From Acorus gramineus (taxonomy: Eukaryota; Streptophyta; Magnoliopsida; Acorales; Acoraceae), in the NCBI GenBank assembly GCA_030737835.1, contig JAUJYN010000070.1, positions 124,001-188,000 on the forward strand: a stretch of DNA of 64,000 nt. The letters are read 5' to 3'. Positions 12,416 through 25,400 of this stretch are shown piece by piece. Both the position numbers and the translations under genes were made by a program. Each line of letters starts with the position of its first letter. Positions within the stretch are counted from its first letter, which is position 1. The notes below the pieces were generated by a model, which was not told the origin of the DNA, did no database searches, and saw only the letters and a program-made list of their open reading frames with translations.

Positions 12416-13869
12416 CACCACTTTAATTGTTTAGTTATGTAGTTATGTACTTATATCTAAAAAGAGGATGTTTGAATTATTATTGTTTTCCACGTGATGC
12501 TTCAAAAAACAGAAAAAGAAACCATGGGTCAAAAAACAGAAAAAGAAACCACCATGGTTTTCACTTTTTATTCAAATTTTCATAGTTATACTTGATTGAT
12601 GCATGGGATGTCAATTATATGTTGATTGGTGAGGAGGGGATCAAACTTTTAGGGGTGGGGGGTTACCTATGTATCAAAAAAATGTACCTATGACATTTTG
12701 GTTAATTTGAGATGTTACCTATGATCTTTAGGTTTCTTTGACCTATATGTGCCTTTATCTACTCTCACTAACTTGCAATATAACTCAAGATCATTGGATT
12801 TTCATAACATGCAGGAAAAATGTCACATTCAATCTGTTTATAGTCTCATTTGTAGTTCAAACACGTTATAAGTTTTTCTAAACTTATCTAATAAAGTAAT
12901 TTTTTATAAAAATGATATACATATTTTTTTTATAATTAAGTATACATTGAGATAGTAGAGTGTATACTAAGTTAGGCAATTTTATACATTGCGTTAATAG
13001 TAATGTAATGAACACAAATAGAGTTAAAGGACTAAATGTATCAACGTTCTAACCAATATTCTTTAAATCCATTGTAACTCATGCGTTTTGAATATTCATT
13101 CAACTTATGACTTTTGAGTTACTCTTTTCAATTTAAAGAAGTTACCATGACTTTTAGGTTAAGAGCTGAGAGATACTCTTCTCAATTTAAAAAAAGTTAC
13201 CATGACTTTTGAGTTACTCTCCCTCTCTTTCTTCCCTAGATTAGTAACCAACTAATCATTACATGACTTTTTATTGAGAGTAACTAATCTCTCTAATCAA
13301 GTTGCCAAAACCACCACCCAAATTTTATTTTGGATGGTGGGTTTGATAAGTTGAGAGGGGAGGGAAAAAGAAAAAAAGCAAAAGAGATAGAAAGAGAGAG
13401 AGAGAGGAGGTTGGCGACCGAAGGATGTCGGAGAGGTGGCGGAGTAGAGAGAGAGAGAGAGCCCGGAGTGGTGCAGTGGGTGGAGAGGGCGGCGGTGCGC
13501 ATCGGCGCATGCTCTCCCTCTCTTTCTGGTCGATATCAAAAAGTCTCTAATAGGAGATTTCTGATTAAAAGAAAATCACAATCTTAAATACTAAACACAA
13601 TAAAGAGTCCATCTTGTGAAGAGTCCATCTGGTGTTGGAGACCAACTAAACAACAATAATCAGATGAAACAGTCTGTCGCAGAATTCATGGCATCAACCC
13701 CCTCATCCCCTCCGAGTTTGGATCCTCTGTTTTGATTAAATTGGACGTGTTCTAAATTCATCAAATGGACAAGATCATGTGTGATGAACAGAACTTTTTT
13801 TTAATGAATTTAGTACAGACATACTGTCAAACAAAAAACAAGCACATAATCCATCTCTAAGCATGTTAA
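12416..13869. other. Intergenic DNA with small local duplications
   Basis: No gene recognised. There is a ~26-bp local duplication around 12504-12555 (CAAAAAACAGAAAAAGAAAC units) and a repeated GTTACCATGACTTTTGAGTT-type word at 13100-13220. The GA-rich segment at 13360-13500 opens frames on both strands because of its simple composition. Confidence 0.4.
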
Positions 13870-14415
13870 TTATCTAAAAAAGTATATGAATCCATATATG
13901 AAAATTCAGAAAATATCCGAAAAATCCGTATCCGTATCTAAAAATTTATCCGTATCTAAAAATTTTCGGATCAGATACGGATATGCCTGTATCCGATCTA
14001 AAAAATATTTGAATCCAAAAATATTATTATGCTATTGTTTACTTAATTATATATTTATATTTTTAGGATTGATATTGGTTTTTATTTTTATTTTTACTCT
14101 AAAACATATAATGGTTTATGTATATGCTTATAATTTTATGTTTATACTAGGTAATTATTAGATTTTTACATATAAATATATGATTTTTACTTTTGGATGT
14201 TGGATCTTTCGATATTTCAATCATTCCATATTCATTTTAAATTTTTGGACATTTCAGATAATTATCCCTATCCAAATTTTTAAATTGGATACAATTTTTT
14301 ACTTTCAATATTTGTAAGATATCAGATACAAATATTATTTTAGATATCCAATTTAAATATAGATATGAATATGTATCTATTCAATCCGTTTCCATCCGAT
14401 TGACGGTCTTATCCA
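13870..14415. repeat. Dispersed repeat family A, divergent copy 3
   Basis: This stretch contains repeated AATCCGTATCC/TATCCGATC words and ends CAATCCGTTTCCATCCGATT followed by GACGGTCTTA, like the right end of copy 2. The middle is too diverged to align by eye, so membership is inferred from the ends. Confidence 0.45.
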
Positions 14416-14796
14416 TTGCCTCCCAAAACTGATAACCTCCCTAAATGGCAGAGGCCCTACCACCCTTGCAGCTATGATTGCTACGGCTGATGCAGATGAT
14501 GGTGGGAGTAGCTGTAACTGGAAAAAGAACCATCACTCACTCACTCTGCACTTTTAATTTTTATTTATTTATTTTACACATGGAGAAACAACAAGGCAAT
14601 AATTGAATGACAGTGGGGAAGAATCCGATCGGTGGAATTGATGACCCACTCAATATATATTCCCTCCCCAACGTGCAATCTCTCTCTCTCTCTCTTATGA
14701 AAGGATGATTTTGAATTCTCATTCAAGTCTTTATTGGAGCCTCTCCTATAGTTGGATAGCTCAATCTGTCGCCTTTTTGCAGTATTCCCCCCAAAG

Positions 14797-15235
14797 GGGC
14801 TGTTTGGATAAATGGTTAATGTTGGAATAGACTTGAATAAGTTGGAATAAGGTCAAAAAACCTGTTTAGCTTAATGGAATAGGCTGTTTTTTGGATGCCA
14901 ATAAAACTGAAATTAGGTGGTATAGTCATTTCATCTCTCTCTAGCATTAGGCAATTCCATGCAATAGAATAAATGGACTCCACTGTCAAATTAATTGTTA
15001 TCACCTCTTATAAATCAAGAGCAGTACCGCTGGTCAAATCATTTTTTCATTTTTTATAAATTCTTTGTCTCTACCTTATTCACATTTTATCAATAATTTA
15101 TCAATGGTCAATCAACAACAACAACTTCATCATTACATTTCCTAATAAAAATTATTAAAATCACAACCAAATAAAAAATCAATCATTCTATTAGTATAAT
15201 AATTTATTCTTAAAAATAGTAATAAATATCATAAT
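14797..15235. repeat. MITE-like repeat family B, copy 1
   Basis: It begins GGGCTGTTTGGATAAATGG and contains the family words GTCAAAT(T/C)AA...ATCACCT(C/T)TTATAAATCA, CATTTTTTATAAATT and AATCACAACCAAATA. The same words occur in order in copy 2 (27525-27985) and partly in copy 3 (37016-38690). Ends of the GGGCTGTTTGGATA type are common to small plant DNA transposons. I could not find the right terminus or target duplication in this copy. Confidence 0.5.
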
Positions 15236-16732
15236 AGCTTATATATATGTCCAAAGTCCAAATGGCATCTTATGTATGAAAAGACGTACCACACTGGGAT
15301 AGTTATCAGAAAGATGGGATCCGGTCAATGATGGATCCCATCAATTTGTGTTAGTTTCTAATGAGTGATTGACATATATCTTTTATCATCTGAGAATTTG
15401 TGGATTGTTTAGACATATATCCGCTTTGGAGCATAACACAAGCTGATGTAGTCATTGTGTTTGTGCTTGATCCCATCTCTGAGAAACATAGGTTTGTTTC
15501 TTGTAGGTCTCGGATCAAGCTTTTAATTAATCTATGCTAGTGCTATTTTATGCATCATTTTTTGTTTAATCAACTCCTAATATTCAATGTACGATCTAAA
15601 ACAAGTAGCAAGCACCAAGCAGTATAAAAAAAAGAAGTAGCCAGCAATTGTTTCTTTTGATACATTAAAGAGTTATATTGTGAGCTAATAAAAATGTTTC
15701 TTTATAAAAGATAGGGGGCTTGACGTAACATTATCTAAAAGATATGATAATCCATGAGCCCACGTTTGGGTGAAAGTTGGTACAAAAAACTAGAGGCATT
15801 GCATAAACAAACATTTGTATAAACAAGGTATTTTGGCCTGTTTTTAATCAATAAATAATTTTTTTTATAAAGATTGCATGTTGCATTTAAATTTAATTTT
15901 CCATAAATTGAATCATGTAGTCCCTCTTATATTAGTGAGATCGACATAACACAATTCCAGGGATGACCTAGAATAATAATATCAGCTTATTCTCACATAT
16001 TCTGGTATAGTTATACATATGTATCCTTTGAAAACATACAATTTTTTTTTTTTTTGGGGGGGGTGGGGGGGCGCTTGCTATTCCATTATTTCACCATTCC
16101 ACATCTATTTTAACATCCAGAACATGAATAAAGTAATCTGTCTAATTTTCAGGTCTTGCTCATGTCATGCAAATTCAAATTTATATATATAGTATAGAGC
16201 AAGTACAAAGCATTGGTGACCATATATATTAGAAATTGCACTTAAAAAGGAGATTGGGTGAGACACTGCAGGGACGATGATCAAGTATTCATTTGTTTTT
16301 CATGTTTGCTGAGGGTCAGTCATACCATGTGATCTTTGTTTGCTGAATATTCATTCCACCCAGACTGTCCTTTTTGGGTTCCCAAAGTTCAATGATATGT
16401 TATTTGCTTTTTTGAGAAATAATTTGAGAGGTACATGGCTGTCCATGCCAAATGAAAAGGAAGTGACAAAAATAAAAAGCAAAATGTTATACTTTCAAGG
16501 TCAGTTTGGTATTGATTGTTATTCTCATTTTACTAGAATATCTAAAAAAATTACGTTTGAAATATTTCATTCTCATGTTTATACATGAACATTGCAGACC
16601 AAATTTTTCATTTTATTGAATCTATGAATTGGATTCTTGAAGAGAAATAATTATCTTTCGGAGTTAGAGTTATCAAACTGATCAGTAGTCTTTCTTACTA
16701 TCAGTTTTTTAACATCAATATGTTTTGAATTG

Positions 16733-16774
<42 letters not shown>

Positions 16775-18016
16775 CATTAAAAAGTTAATATAGTGAGTTA
16801 ATTAGAACTACGAGAATGAGGGAGTACATTGTAAAAAAATATATATATAAACTTCAGTATCTCTCTCACACACGTGATCATGCATGAGAGGGTGGAAAAA
16901 AAGGAAAGTAAAAGCATACTGTGCTTTCTATAAAGTGCTTTTTCTTTGGGTTGGAATTCAAGTAAAAGTAGAAATCAGGTTCTTGTCACACGTAACAATG
17001 GAAGAGATCGAACCTCTTGTTGCTAGGATCGAAGAGATATCTCTTCTTTAGTGAAGGGACTTGGATTCGAATCTTGTCGTCTGCTAATAGAAGAATATTT
17101 GATCAAAGAAAAAAAATCTATCTAACAAAAAAAAAAAAAAACAATGGAAGAGAGAAGATACTACATTGCAAAGGAAATAAAATGAAGCTAGTCAGGGCAC
17201 GCTTTAATTCATTGAAGTTACGTAGCTTTAAAAAAACATTAAATATACTTCATTTAGATGAAGTGTAAATATATACTTATTTAAATCAATAAAAAGATAA
17301 GGCTGGTGTTAATTATAACATCATTAAATTAATTAAGCTCCAACGTCTAAATTTCCTTTGAGGCGATGGCCTTTGTGTTAGAGGAACAACTGTATGGGTT
17401 TATATGAAGGAAATGATATGTCCAGCCTCTTTTGTAGCATCAATTGTAACTCACACTGATTTTTTTTTAAATCACACACTGCTATTATTGAAAATAAATG
17501 TTGTTATATGAAATAAAATATATATTGAGATACAATAATATATTTATTTTTTCATTTTAAAAAAATATTTTTTTTTTTGTGTCATACATTATACACCATG
17601 ATGACGCAGTATAGTGTATGGGGATGTAAACTGGGCTGCAAAACAGATTAAGTGTATTAGCGCTCTTGTAAGAAAGGGTTGTGTAGATGTATAAAAAATT
17701 TCAAAGTGAACGTGTGCTTAAGGAAAATGTTACACAATCTATTTTACTGTTCAAAATGTAGGCCATATGTTATTATTTTTTTAAATATCATATTTCTTTA
17801 TCTGTACAATGGCGACTCCAGGAATTTTCATAGATGGGGTTATTAAAAAAAATAAATTTCACAAAATTTTCAAAAAATATATTCTTATCATATATTTATA
17901 AAAAAATATAAACTTTTCTTTTGGAAATAAAATAACTTATATTAATAAAAAAAATAAACTATCAAAGAAAAGAGATCAAGGATTTTCAATAGATAAACTT
18001 TTACGATTATCTTCAA
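15236..18016. other. Intergenic AT-rich DNA
   Basis: No gene was recognised. It includes a T13-G8 homopolymer junction near 16040-16070. A TTGGATTCGAATCTTG word near 17059 resembles a pol III B box, but no A box was found at the right distance. The frame at 16340-16588 has no family resemblance. Confidence 0.35.
16734..16772. repeat. (TA)n microsatellite
   Basis: About 39 bases of uninterrupted TA dinucleotides in intergenic DNA. Confidence 0.95.
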
Positions 18017-18360
18017 CGAGATTTCATATTTTGAAATCGTTGCATGATAATTTCATTATCAATTATCGAATATGTCTTTTTCAATGTATGTGATCGAACA
18101 ATTATTCATCCATTGATCTTCCATTCTATTACGCAATTGGCTCTTGATGATTTTCATCCAAAAGCTCTTTCAAAGCTTGCAGTTGCAACCTGTAAAATCA
18201 ACACTAATCTTATAACCAAATAGATAAATTAATATACGCGGTGTTTCTTTGTCTCCATCAACTCTCTAGAAATGTCACAAATTCCTTTAATTCTAAAAAC
18301 TTATTGTTGGAATGAATATCAATAATATAATTCTGAAGTTGATTGTCAATAAAGAAAAAC
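18017..18360 (-). pseudogene. hAT transposase (TTF/ZMYM1-like) C-terminal remnant
   Basis: Read leftward, 18360-18279 gives IDNQLQNYIIDIHSNNKFLE. After an intron-like gap ending in a TTTTACAG-type acceptor, 18189-18017 gives VATASFERAF, a stop or frame break, then MKIIKSQLRNRMEDQWMNN, a further frame break, and IIMQRFQNMKSR. These are, in order, the C-terminal dimerisation-region motifs of plant hAT transposases of the TTF-type zinc finger class, usually VATATVERAFSAMKIIK. Several stops make it inactive. No hAT ends or target duplication were located around it. Confidence 0.75.
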
Positions 18361-19432
18361 ATATTAAAACTAAATCCATGATTAGATACTTGAAGCAGAG
18401 AAGGAAAACGATCGACAATGTAACCAGCAACGATCGATGTGTCCATCCGTCCATTAGTGATCAGCGCGTCCGTCCATTAGTGATCAGCGCGTCGGTCTGT
18501 GCATAGGTGATCGCGAATCCATTAAGGGGTCCCCGTCCAGATGTCTCACCATTTTTTTTTTAAAGGTAGTGTAGTGTTTTAATGTTTTGTTTTATTGTTT
18601 AGGGTCTCACTAGGTGGGTCTAAAGTTTTTAATGAACAAAATTCTAAGTCAGACTAAAATGTTATAGTTTTTCCCACCTAATTTGATATGGACATATGAT
18701 AGTACAAAATCTGGGACTTACTTATCTAATGAAGTATGTACTTTTTATAAAAGATGAAATGTATATTCCAATGGATTAAATCATAGCTTTATAGAAAATA
18801 TAAAAATTTTCAAATGATGTATATCTCGATACAATGAGTAGAGAATGCTAATGAGAATATAAAGCGCATCCCCCCCCCCCCCCCCCCCCCCCCCCCAACC
18901 AATCTTTTTTTGGTTGATGAGGATGGAGTGTGTGTTGTGTGTTGGTGGGAGTAAAATTTTCCATATTTGATTGTGGTTCCATGATCAAAGATGTAATCAA
19001 ACACTGCTTAAATGAATATCTAACAAATCACTTGCCAATGTGACACAATCATAACATTTTCCTTTTTCTAACCATAGGAGCTTCCACCATCCATTCTTTC
19101 CATATAAGCAAAAATTATATGTACAGCTAATGTGATTGATAAAAACAGTGCAAATGTTACAGATCCCATAGCGAAGCAATAAAATCTGTTAGATGTAGAA
19201 TGTACTCAACAAATTGATCGCAACACAATGGCAGTGAAATAAATACAAAAGCCAAATCTTACAATAATTAAAAAAAAAACTTAAAAAGACAAATACCCAT
19301 TAAAAAATTATTACAATGCCTGCTTTTCTGCATGTACACACATGGGCAACCTAAGCCTAAAAATCAAGTTAGAAGCCTTTGTTAATACTGTTATCTGATT
19401 GAACCACATTGATCCACACAAACACGTACATG
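18361..19432. other. 3' flank of the CAP-H2 gene and spacer
   Basis: The stretch next to 19433 must hold the 3' untranslated region of the leftward CAP-H2 gene. A GATCAGCGCGTC word is duplicated at 18460-18490. A 27-base C run lies at 18870-18896. No other gene is visible. Confidence 0.4.
18870..18896. repeat. Poly-C tract (27 C)
   Basis: An uninterrupted C run on the plus strand in spacer DNA downstream of CAP-H2. It creates a polyglycine stretch in a minus-strand frame that is not a gene. Confidence 0.95.
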
Positions 19433-22400
19433 TCATCTCGCATGTTGCAGATTCACTGCTATCAATCGGGACCTTCGCCTTCTTTTGCTCTCCGGTGTGC
19501 ACCTGGTGACTCCAGTCTTGCCAATCTTAACAGAGAATTTGCTGTTAGTGGGTGATGTTTTACCAGGTGAGATGCATTGCAACAACGATGGAGGCGGTCT
19601 TGGAAGATTTTCACTAACATAATCTTTGGACCGATCTTTCTTGAGAGGAGAATTCACTCTCTTCTTCGATGGACAAGGCTTTGCATTCTCTCTTTTCTTG
19701 TCTCGACTTCGGAGTTGAACATAAAACGGGCGAGAAGATGTATAACAGATAGGCTCTTTCCCAATGTTTCCTTTGTCAAGACCAACATCCCCATTGTTAA
19801 CCTAAAGAGATACGGTTGTAATTTTGGATAGAACAATAAGTGACTCATTTTGGAATAAATTATGCATGTAGAAAGGCTAGTTTGAATGTTGTGAAGAGGA
19901 ATCACCAGTTGAAGAAGGGCGGAAAAAGCCCTGGTGACTTCATGCTTCTCTTGGCCTGCAACTACATCCAGAAAAGACATCTTGCATTCGCCGTCTGCTT
20001 CTGTGGATAGCTTTTCCAAAATTCTCTCGCCATATAAATGAATATCAAAAGATGGTCTAGCATCCTGTCAAAGACAGTGATCAAGTGAATGGGTTGATGC
20101 GAAGGAGATGCTAGGCTGTTGACAGTGTCAGTTATATGTATAAAGTAGGTACATGTGCTCTAAAGGGGCACAAACTCATAAATATCAAAGTTCACTAACT
20201 TGTTCCTCCAATACGGTTTCAATTCGCTGCTTCCAGGTTGAAACACGTTGTGCTAGTTCCGTCTGTTTCTCTGTTTCTGCTATGCTAGCAAGTAGGGAAT
20301 CCTGCAAGAAAAAAGCCAGATATGGACACTTCATATTTTAAATATCTTTTTATTTCTATTACCCATACATCAGATGCACATAAGATGATAATCAGAGGAA
20401 ATCCAAATGTAAAACTTAAAATGCATCAAATGTACTGTGGTAGATGCCTCCCAGATAATCAACAATTCAAAATACAAAAATCACCAACCAATATTCAGGC
20501 CAAAATATTGTAGTCACATTGCGTCAAGCACCAGCTGTCACTAACAAATGCTAACATAGGCACAACATTAATCAATCTGAATAGATTCTTTTGAAAGTAA
20601 TATCATGCACCAAATTCATTAGAAGCTATTCACCAGGGCCACATGGCATTGGAGAACTGATGCACCATTTGATAGAGACTACGCAATGCAAGCAATTCAT
20701 GGGCATGCAGATAGGCATAAAGAAAAGTCTTCAAATTACTGTTCTTACCAGATGTGAACGACATAGATCTTCAAGATTAGTATGAGAATTCAAATCATTG
20801 TCTACAAAAGCCTCGCTGCTATCAAAATAAGCAGCTTCATCTCTTTGCTGCATCAAATGCATAACATCAATAACCTATGTGAATGAATCTGTACAGATAG
20901 AGAACAACATAGAGAAGAAACCACACAAACTAACCATTTCATGATGTAATGGTACTTCAGTTTCCATATTAGTACAATGCAATAAATCAGTATCATCATT
21001 GTCGGAGTCATTAAAGTCATTCTCAATTCCAATGTCAACATTTTTGTCTTCAGGTACCCCCAAGTTGCCACATTTTACGTTAACTCCAAAATCAACCGAT
21101 TGTCGTAACTGCAATGCAATATAAATTGCAGATTGATCTAGAAAATGTTCAAGTATCATATCTAAAAATAAACCCTTGCAAGTTTACCTTTTCAAAAAGT
21201 GAAGGGTGTGCAGATGCCCCATAACCTTTGCGCTCATGAAGGCGCTCTTTTAATGTTTCTGCGATTTCTATGAATTCTGGATTAATAATACAATCTGAAG
21301 GGCTTGCAAGAGGAAATCGTATCGCGGTAGCATTCCTCTTAGGATTGATCAATTTCTTATAAGCTTTCCCTGTTACAGAAAATAAGGCCATAAGTGTCAA
21401 TGGTGGACCTTAAAAAAAAAAAAAAGGAATATAATTGTTAAAGGTGGCTGCCTAGCACCTAAGTCCAGTCTAGATCCCTAAAGTCAAATGCCAGAGGCCT
21501 CTCCCAGGCCTGCATCACAATTGGATTTTATATTAACTGGATGTGTTTTTAAGTTGCATTTTATATGCTATCTTGTACAGTTGTACATAGATGCATGTTA
21601 GTCTGATTAGAAACATAATTCTACCAATGGCTTTTATCACTTCTACATTCAGAGTAATACTAAGGAAGAACTTTAAAGTAACTCACATTATAATTAAATT
21701 AAAACTATGGAGAGAAAACTCATTGAATGTTCCATGCGTAGTTTTCTAATCTTCAATGTTACATATACATCATCAGTACCCAAAAACTCTGTATTCCAAA
21801 TTTTCATTTCCCATTAAGGCCCCATTTGGTTGCACGTTTGGGGCAGCTTTTGCTTTTTGAAAAGTTGAAAAGCTAAAATCGTGCTACCAAACGAGGCAAC
21901 TTTATTCAGAATTGGAAGCTGGATTCCTTTTAATTTTTCCTTCGAAATCCGTGTTTTGAAAAGCTCAGAAACAATGTTTTTTTGTCAGAATCGATTTTTT
22001 GAATTGAAAAGCAACTTTCTCTGTCAAACATCAACTGCTTTCAAATATTGATTCCTGAAAAAACCATCCCAATAAAAGTCAAGGTCTAAAATCATCTTAA
22101 AAAGCAGTTTTATTCCAAAAGCTACTTTTCAATCTGTGTTTTCAAACGGACCCTAAAAAGAACTGGAAGCCTTTTCTTCTGAATATTACATATACTTAAA
22201 GATTATTTCACTTGTAAGATTTATATTCAGTTGCAAATTTAAAATTTATACCATGAAACCAAAGAAGTTAGAAGCAATCCCCCATCTTTTCCACGATGTC
22301 AAGTTGACGAATTTTCTAAATTCTAAAGAGTAATAGATGTCCCAATCACTATCACTTTTATTCCAAATTTGCCTTCCTGTTCCAATATTTATGTGCGTTG

Positions 22401-25400
22401 CTGAAAAAATATTAAAAAAAAACCCACGCTTATTATTTTGTCATTGTATCCAAGTCTCCACCCCCATGCAACATTATTTTATTTAAATTTTGTTCTCTAT
22501 GCATCACTTTTGGTGTTATTTGATAATATTTCATTTCAATCTGTTTTTTACACACCACTATATTTAATATTATCAAAAGCACGAACATAGTTTAGTATTT
22601 ACATGTTCTAGTATGGAGGCTGTTGTTGAATTCTTCTAAAGCAAGGTAAGCTCTGAAGGGGTCAGCAGATTTGGGTCAACCAAGCTACCTCATGAATAAA
22701 AGTGATAACAATGGAATAATAAAAAATATGAAAAAGAACAAGATATATTAACAAACCTTTCTTATATGGTTTTACTTTTAAACTTCCAGGTTCATGAGGA
22801 TTCAAGGGTTTCCAAGGATCATCATCGTCATCAGAATTTTCCATGTCCTTGGAACAGCTACCATTTTGTTCCTCTCCATGGTACATATCATGATCATGAG
22901 AATCATCATCAATGTGAGGGGATGGCCATTCAGTATTATCAACTTCAACCGTGCAATCAACTTCCGAATTTTTGTTTAAATCATTATTCTTGTTCTTCTC
23001 ATTACTTAATTTTTGTTCAGCTCCCCCTGATCTCCCAGTTGGAGACTGAAAGCTCTTCCGGGTTTTGGACTTTACTGAACTGCCTCTCACAGCCCCACAC
23101 TGCTCTTTACTGACACTACTCTTCAAAAAATCATAAACAGCTCCAGCATCACAAGGATCTAAAAGGAGAAAGTCTTGGTAAAGATCACTGGTCGCTAACT
23201 GCAACATAAATAACATAACCAGCATGAGAACTGAGCAAGTGGTATAAAGTGGTCTGAGCAATGTTAATAAAATACATACCAGATAGGATTCTAATTCCCC
23301 TGCATCACCAGAAGTATCTAAACAGTCCCCTTCCAGCACAAGCATGTTTGCAGGGGGTCTTACAATTCGAAGTAAGCAATCATCTTCATTAAATCCATTA
23401 GCCAAGCAATTCTTTGCATCCTCTGCAGCAGTAACATCAAACAACTAAGCTTTGTAACTTAAACACAATTTATCAATAATGGAGTGAAAGGTGGTGATTG
23501 CCAACTTGCCTGGTACTTCATCCAAACCCAAAAAATTTTCATTCATGTCATCAGCAGCAGCATAGGCATCCCTCCCATCAGGCTGATCAGACACACTCTC
23601 TTGTTGCTCTTGCCTGTTTAAAAAACACATCTCAGGATATTAAAAACAAAATTTTCATTATCGAATTACAATTAGAGAAAACATGAGGGGTTATTAACCA
23701 CATAAATCTTAGATGATTATATATCTCGGACAAAAAAAAGGTTGGCTTAAACCTCGATAAAAAAATCTAAGAATAAAATACAGTATTGTCCCATAAGAGA
23801 TGTGGCTTAATTGTTAAACGAATACACTACGGAATTGTCAAAAGTAATACTAAACACCACAGAGAGAGCCTTGACTTTTTTCAGTGCTCGGATGCTGGGA
23901 TGTGTTCCCAAGGGGTTGGTAGATAGCGTATCTGTGGGAGGTACCCCAGCTAATGCATCGTATGTTTTGTGCCTTTTCATTTCTTGCCTTTTCTTTGCCC
24001 AGGATCCTACATGGGATGCCATTTAGGCAGTTTGTTTTTTGAACTTTGGATCTGTACCTGTTCTTTTTGTTTTTGAAAGAAATGGTAGGCTTTCCCCATT
24101 CTTATTCTATTGAAAGAAGTGGAAAAGTTCCTACCTTTTAAGGAAAAAAAATAACACTACCACCATCGAGGAAGCTATCAATAATCAATGCAGCTAGGGA
24201 AACCATTTGGTAGTTATATTAAACTATTACAATTACTAAACAGCTTCTTCTGCTAGTAGTATCTCTACTTCTCTAATTTCTTTAACCATTTAAACACATG
24301 ATAGATAACTTATACTATTGATCTTCAACTAATGGAGGACGGTGATATAGCCTTCATCGGTGAAGAATGCCTTCTAAATTCTAATCAAATCAAATATAAC
24401 ATTCCTTCATCGGTGAAGAATGCATTCTAAATTCTAATCAAATCAAATATTAAATTAATATATTCCTGATCGATAAGAAAATACATTCAAGAAATTACTT
24501 CAAACCCACTCCCCAACAAACAAAAGTGTGATAGACAATTCCAAAGCTGTTTCAGTGCATCATGCACTCTTACCTGTTAAGAAAGACTTGCAGCTCAGAA
24601 CACTCAAAATCATACTAGAATTGATTTATGTGCAGATACACTTGGGCTTCTACGACTAATTGTCACAGGCATTTATTATATTTCAAAACAGGATTAGAAA
24701 ATTTAGACTATGGAGAACCACAAAAAATAAATTACAGCAAGAATTAGCTAACCCTTGACATGCAATAAAAAGAGTGCATCCCAACACATGGCCTGGGTAT
24801 CAAACTTGGAAATCAACATTGTGTTGAACTCTCTCAAAATTACATCCCTGTGAAATAAAATTAAGCATAAACCTTAATGCCAATCCTATACAGTTATACA
24901 AAGTTCAACCAACAATCCACTAGAATTCACTACTATGTCTGCTGGTACTACCAGTCTACCATCGGTTGAAGATGGATTAAATAAATGCTAACTCATACAC
25001 CACAATAGACATGAGAATTTTCCCAACTGACCATTCCCATTATCACCAGGAAACCAAAGGCTTCACTTAAATCAAACATTCACATACATTTAGCAATCAA
25101 AGCTTGATATTTCTTGTCAAATTTCATTGCACACATCCATATGGATAAAGAATTTAAATTTTGATAAAGCGTGAATTTGTATTGCAGAACAAGAAAAGTG
25201 GACATAGAAAGTAAACAGATGACATCATATTATTTATAAAAACAATCACACACAAGAAGAGACAGATTCAATAATAACATCCCCCCCCCCCCCCCCCCCC
25301 CCAAGCTTGGTCAGCAAATAGCCTATCCATGTATAAAATAGGCTATATAATGATAGAAATGAATTAGATAACTTTATATTTAGTTGCTATTCGTTTCTTG

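Noticed and set aside
17040..17100. Possible tRNA or SINE suggested by TTGGATTCGAATCTTG
   Set aside because: Only a B-box-like word; no A box, cloverleaf or A tail could be drawn.
18810..19004. Minus-strand frame with a polyglycine run
   Set aside because: The glycine run is the 27-base C tract read on the other strand.
23807..24026. Paired 71-codon frames on opposite strands in CAP-H2 intron 2
   Set aside because: Mirror frames without recognisable motifs; possibly an old repeat but no ends could be defined.
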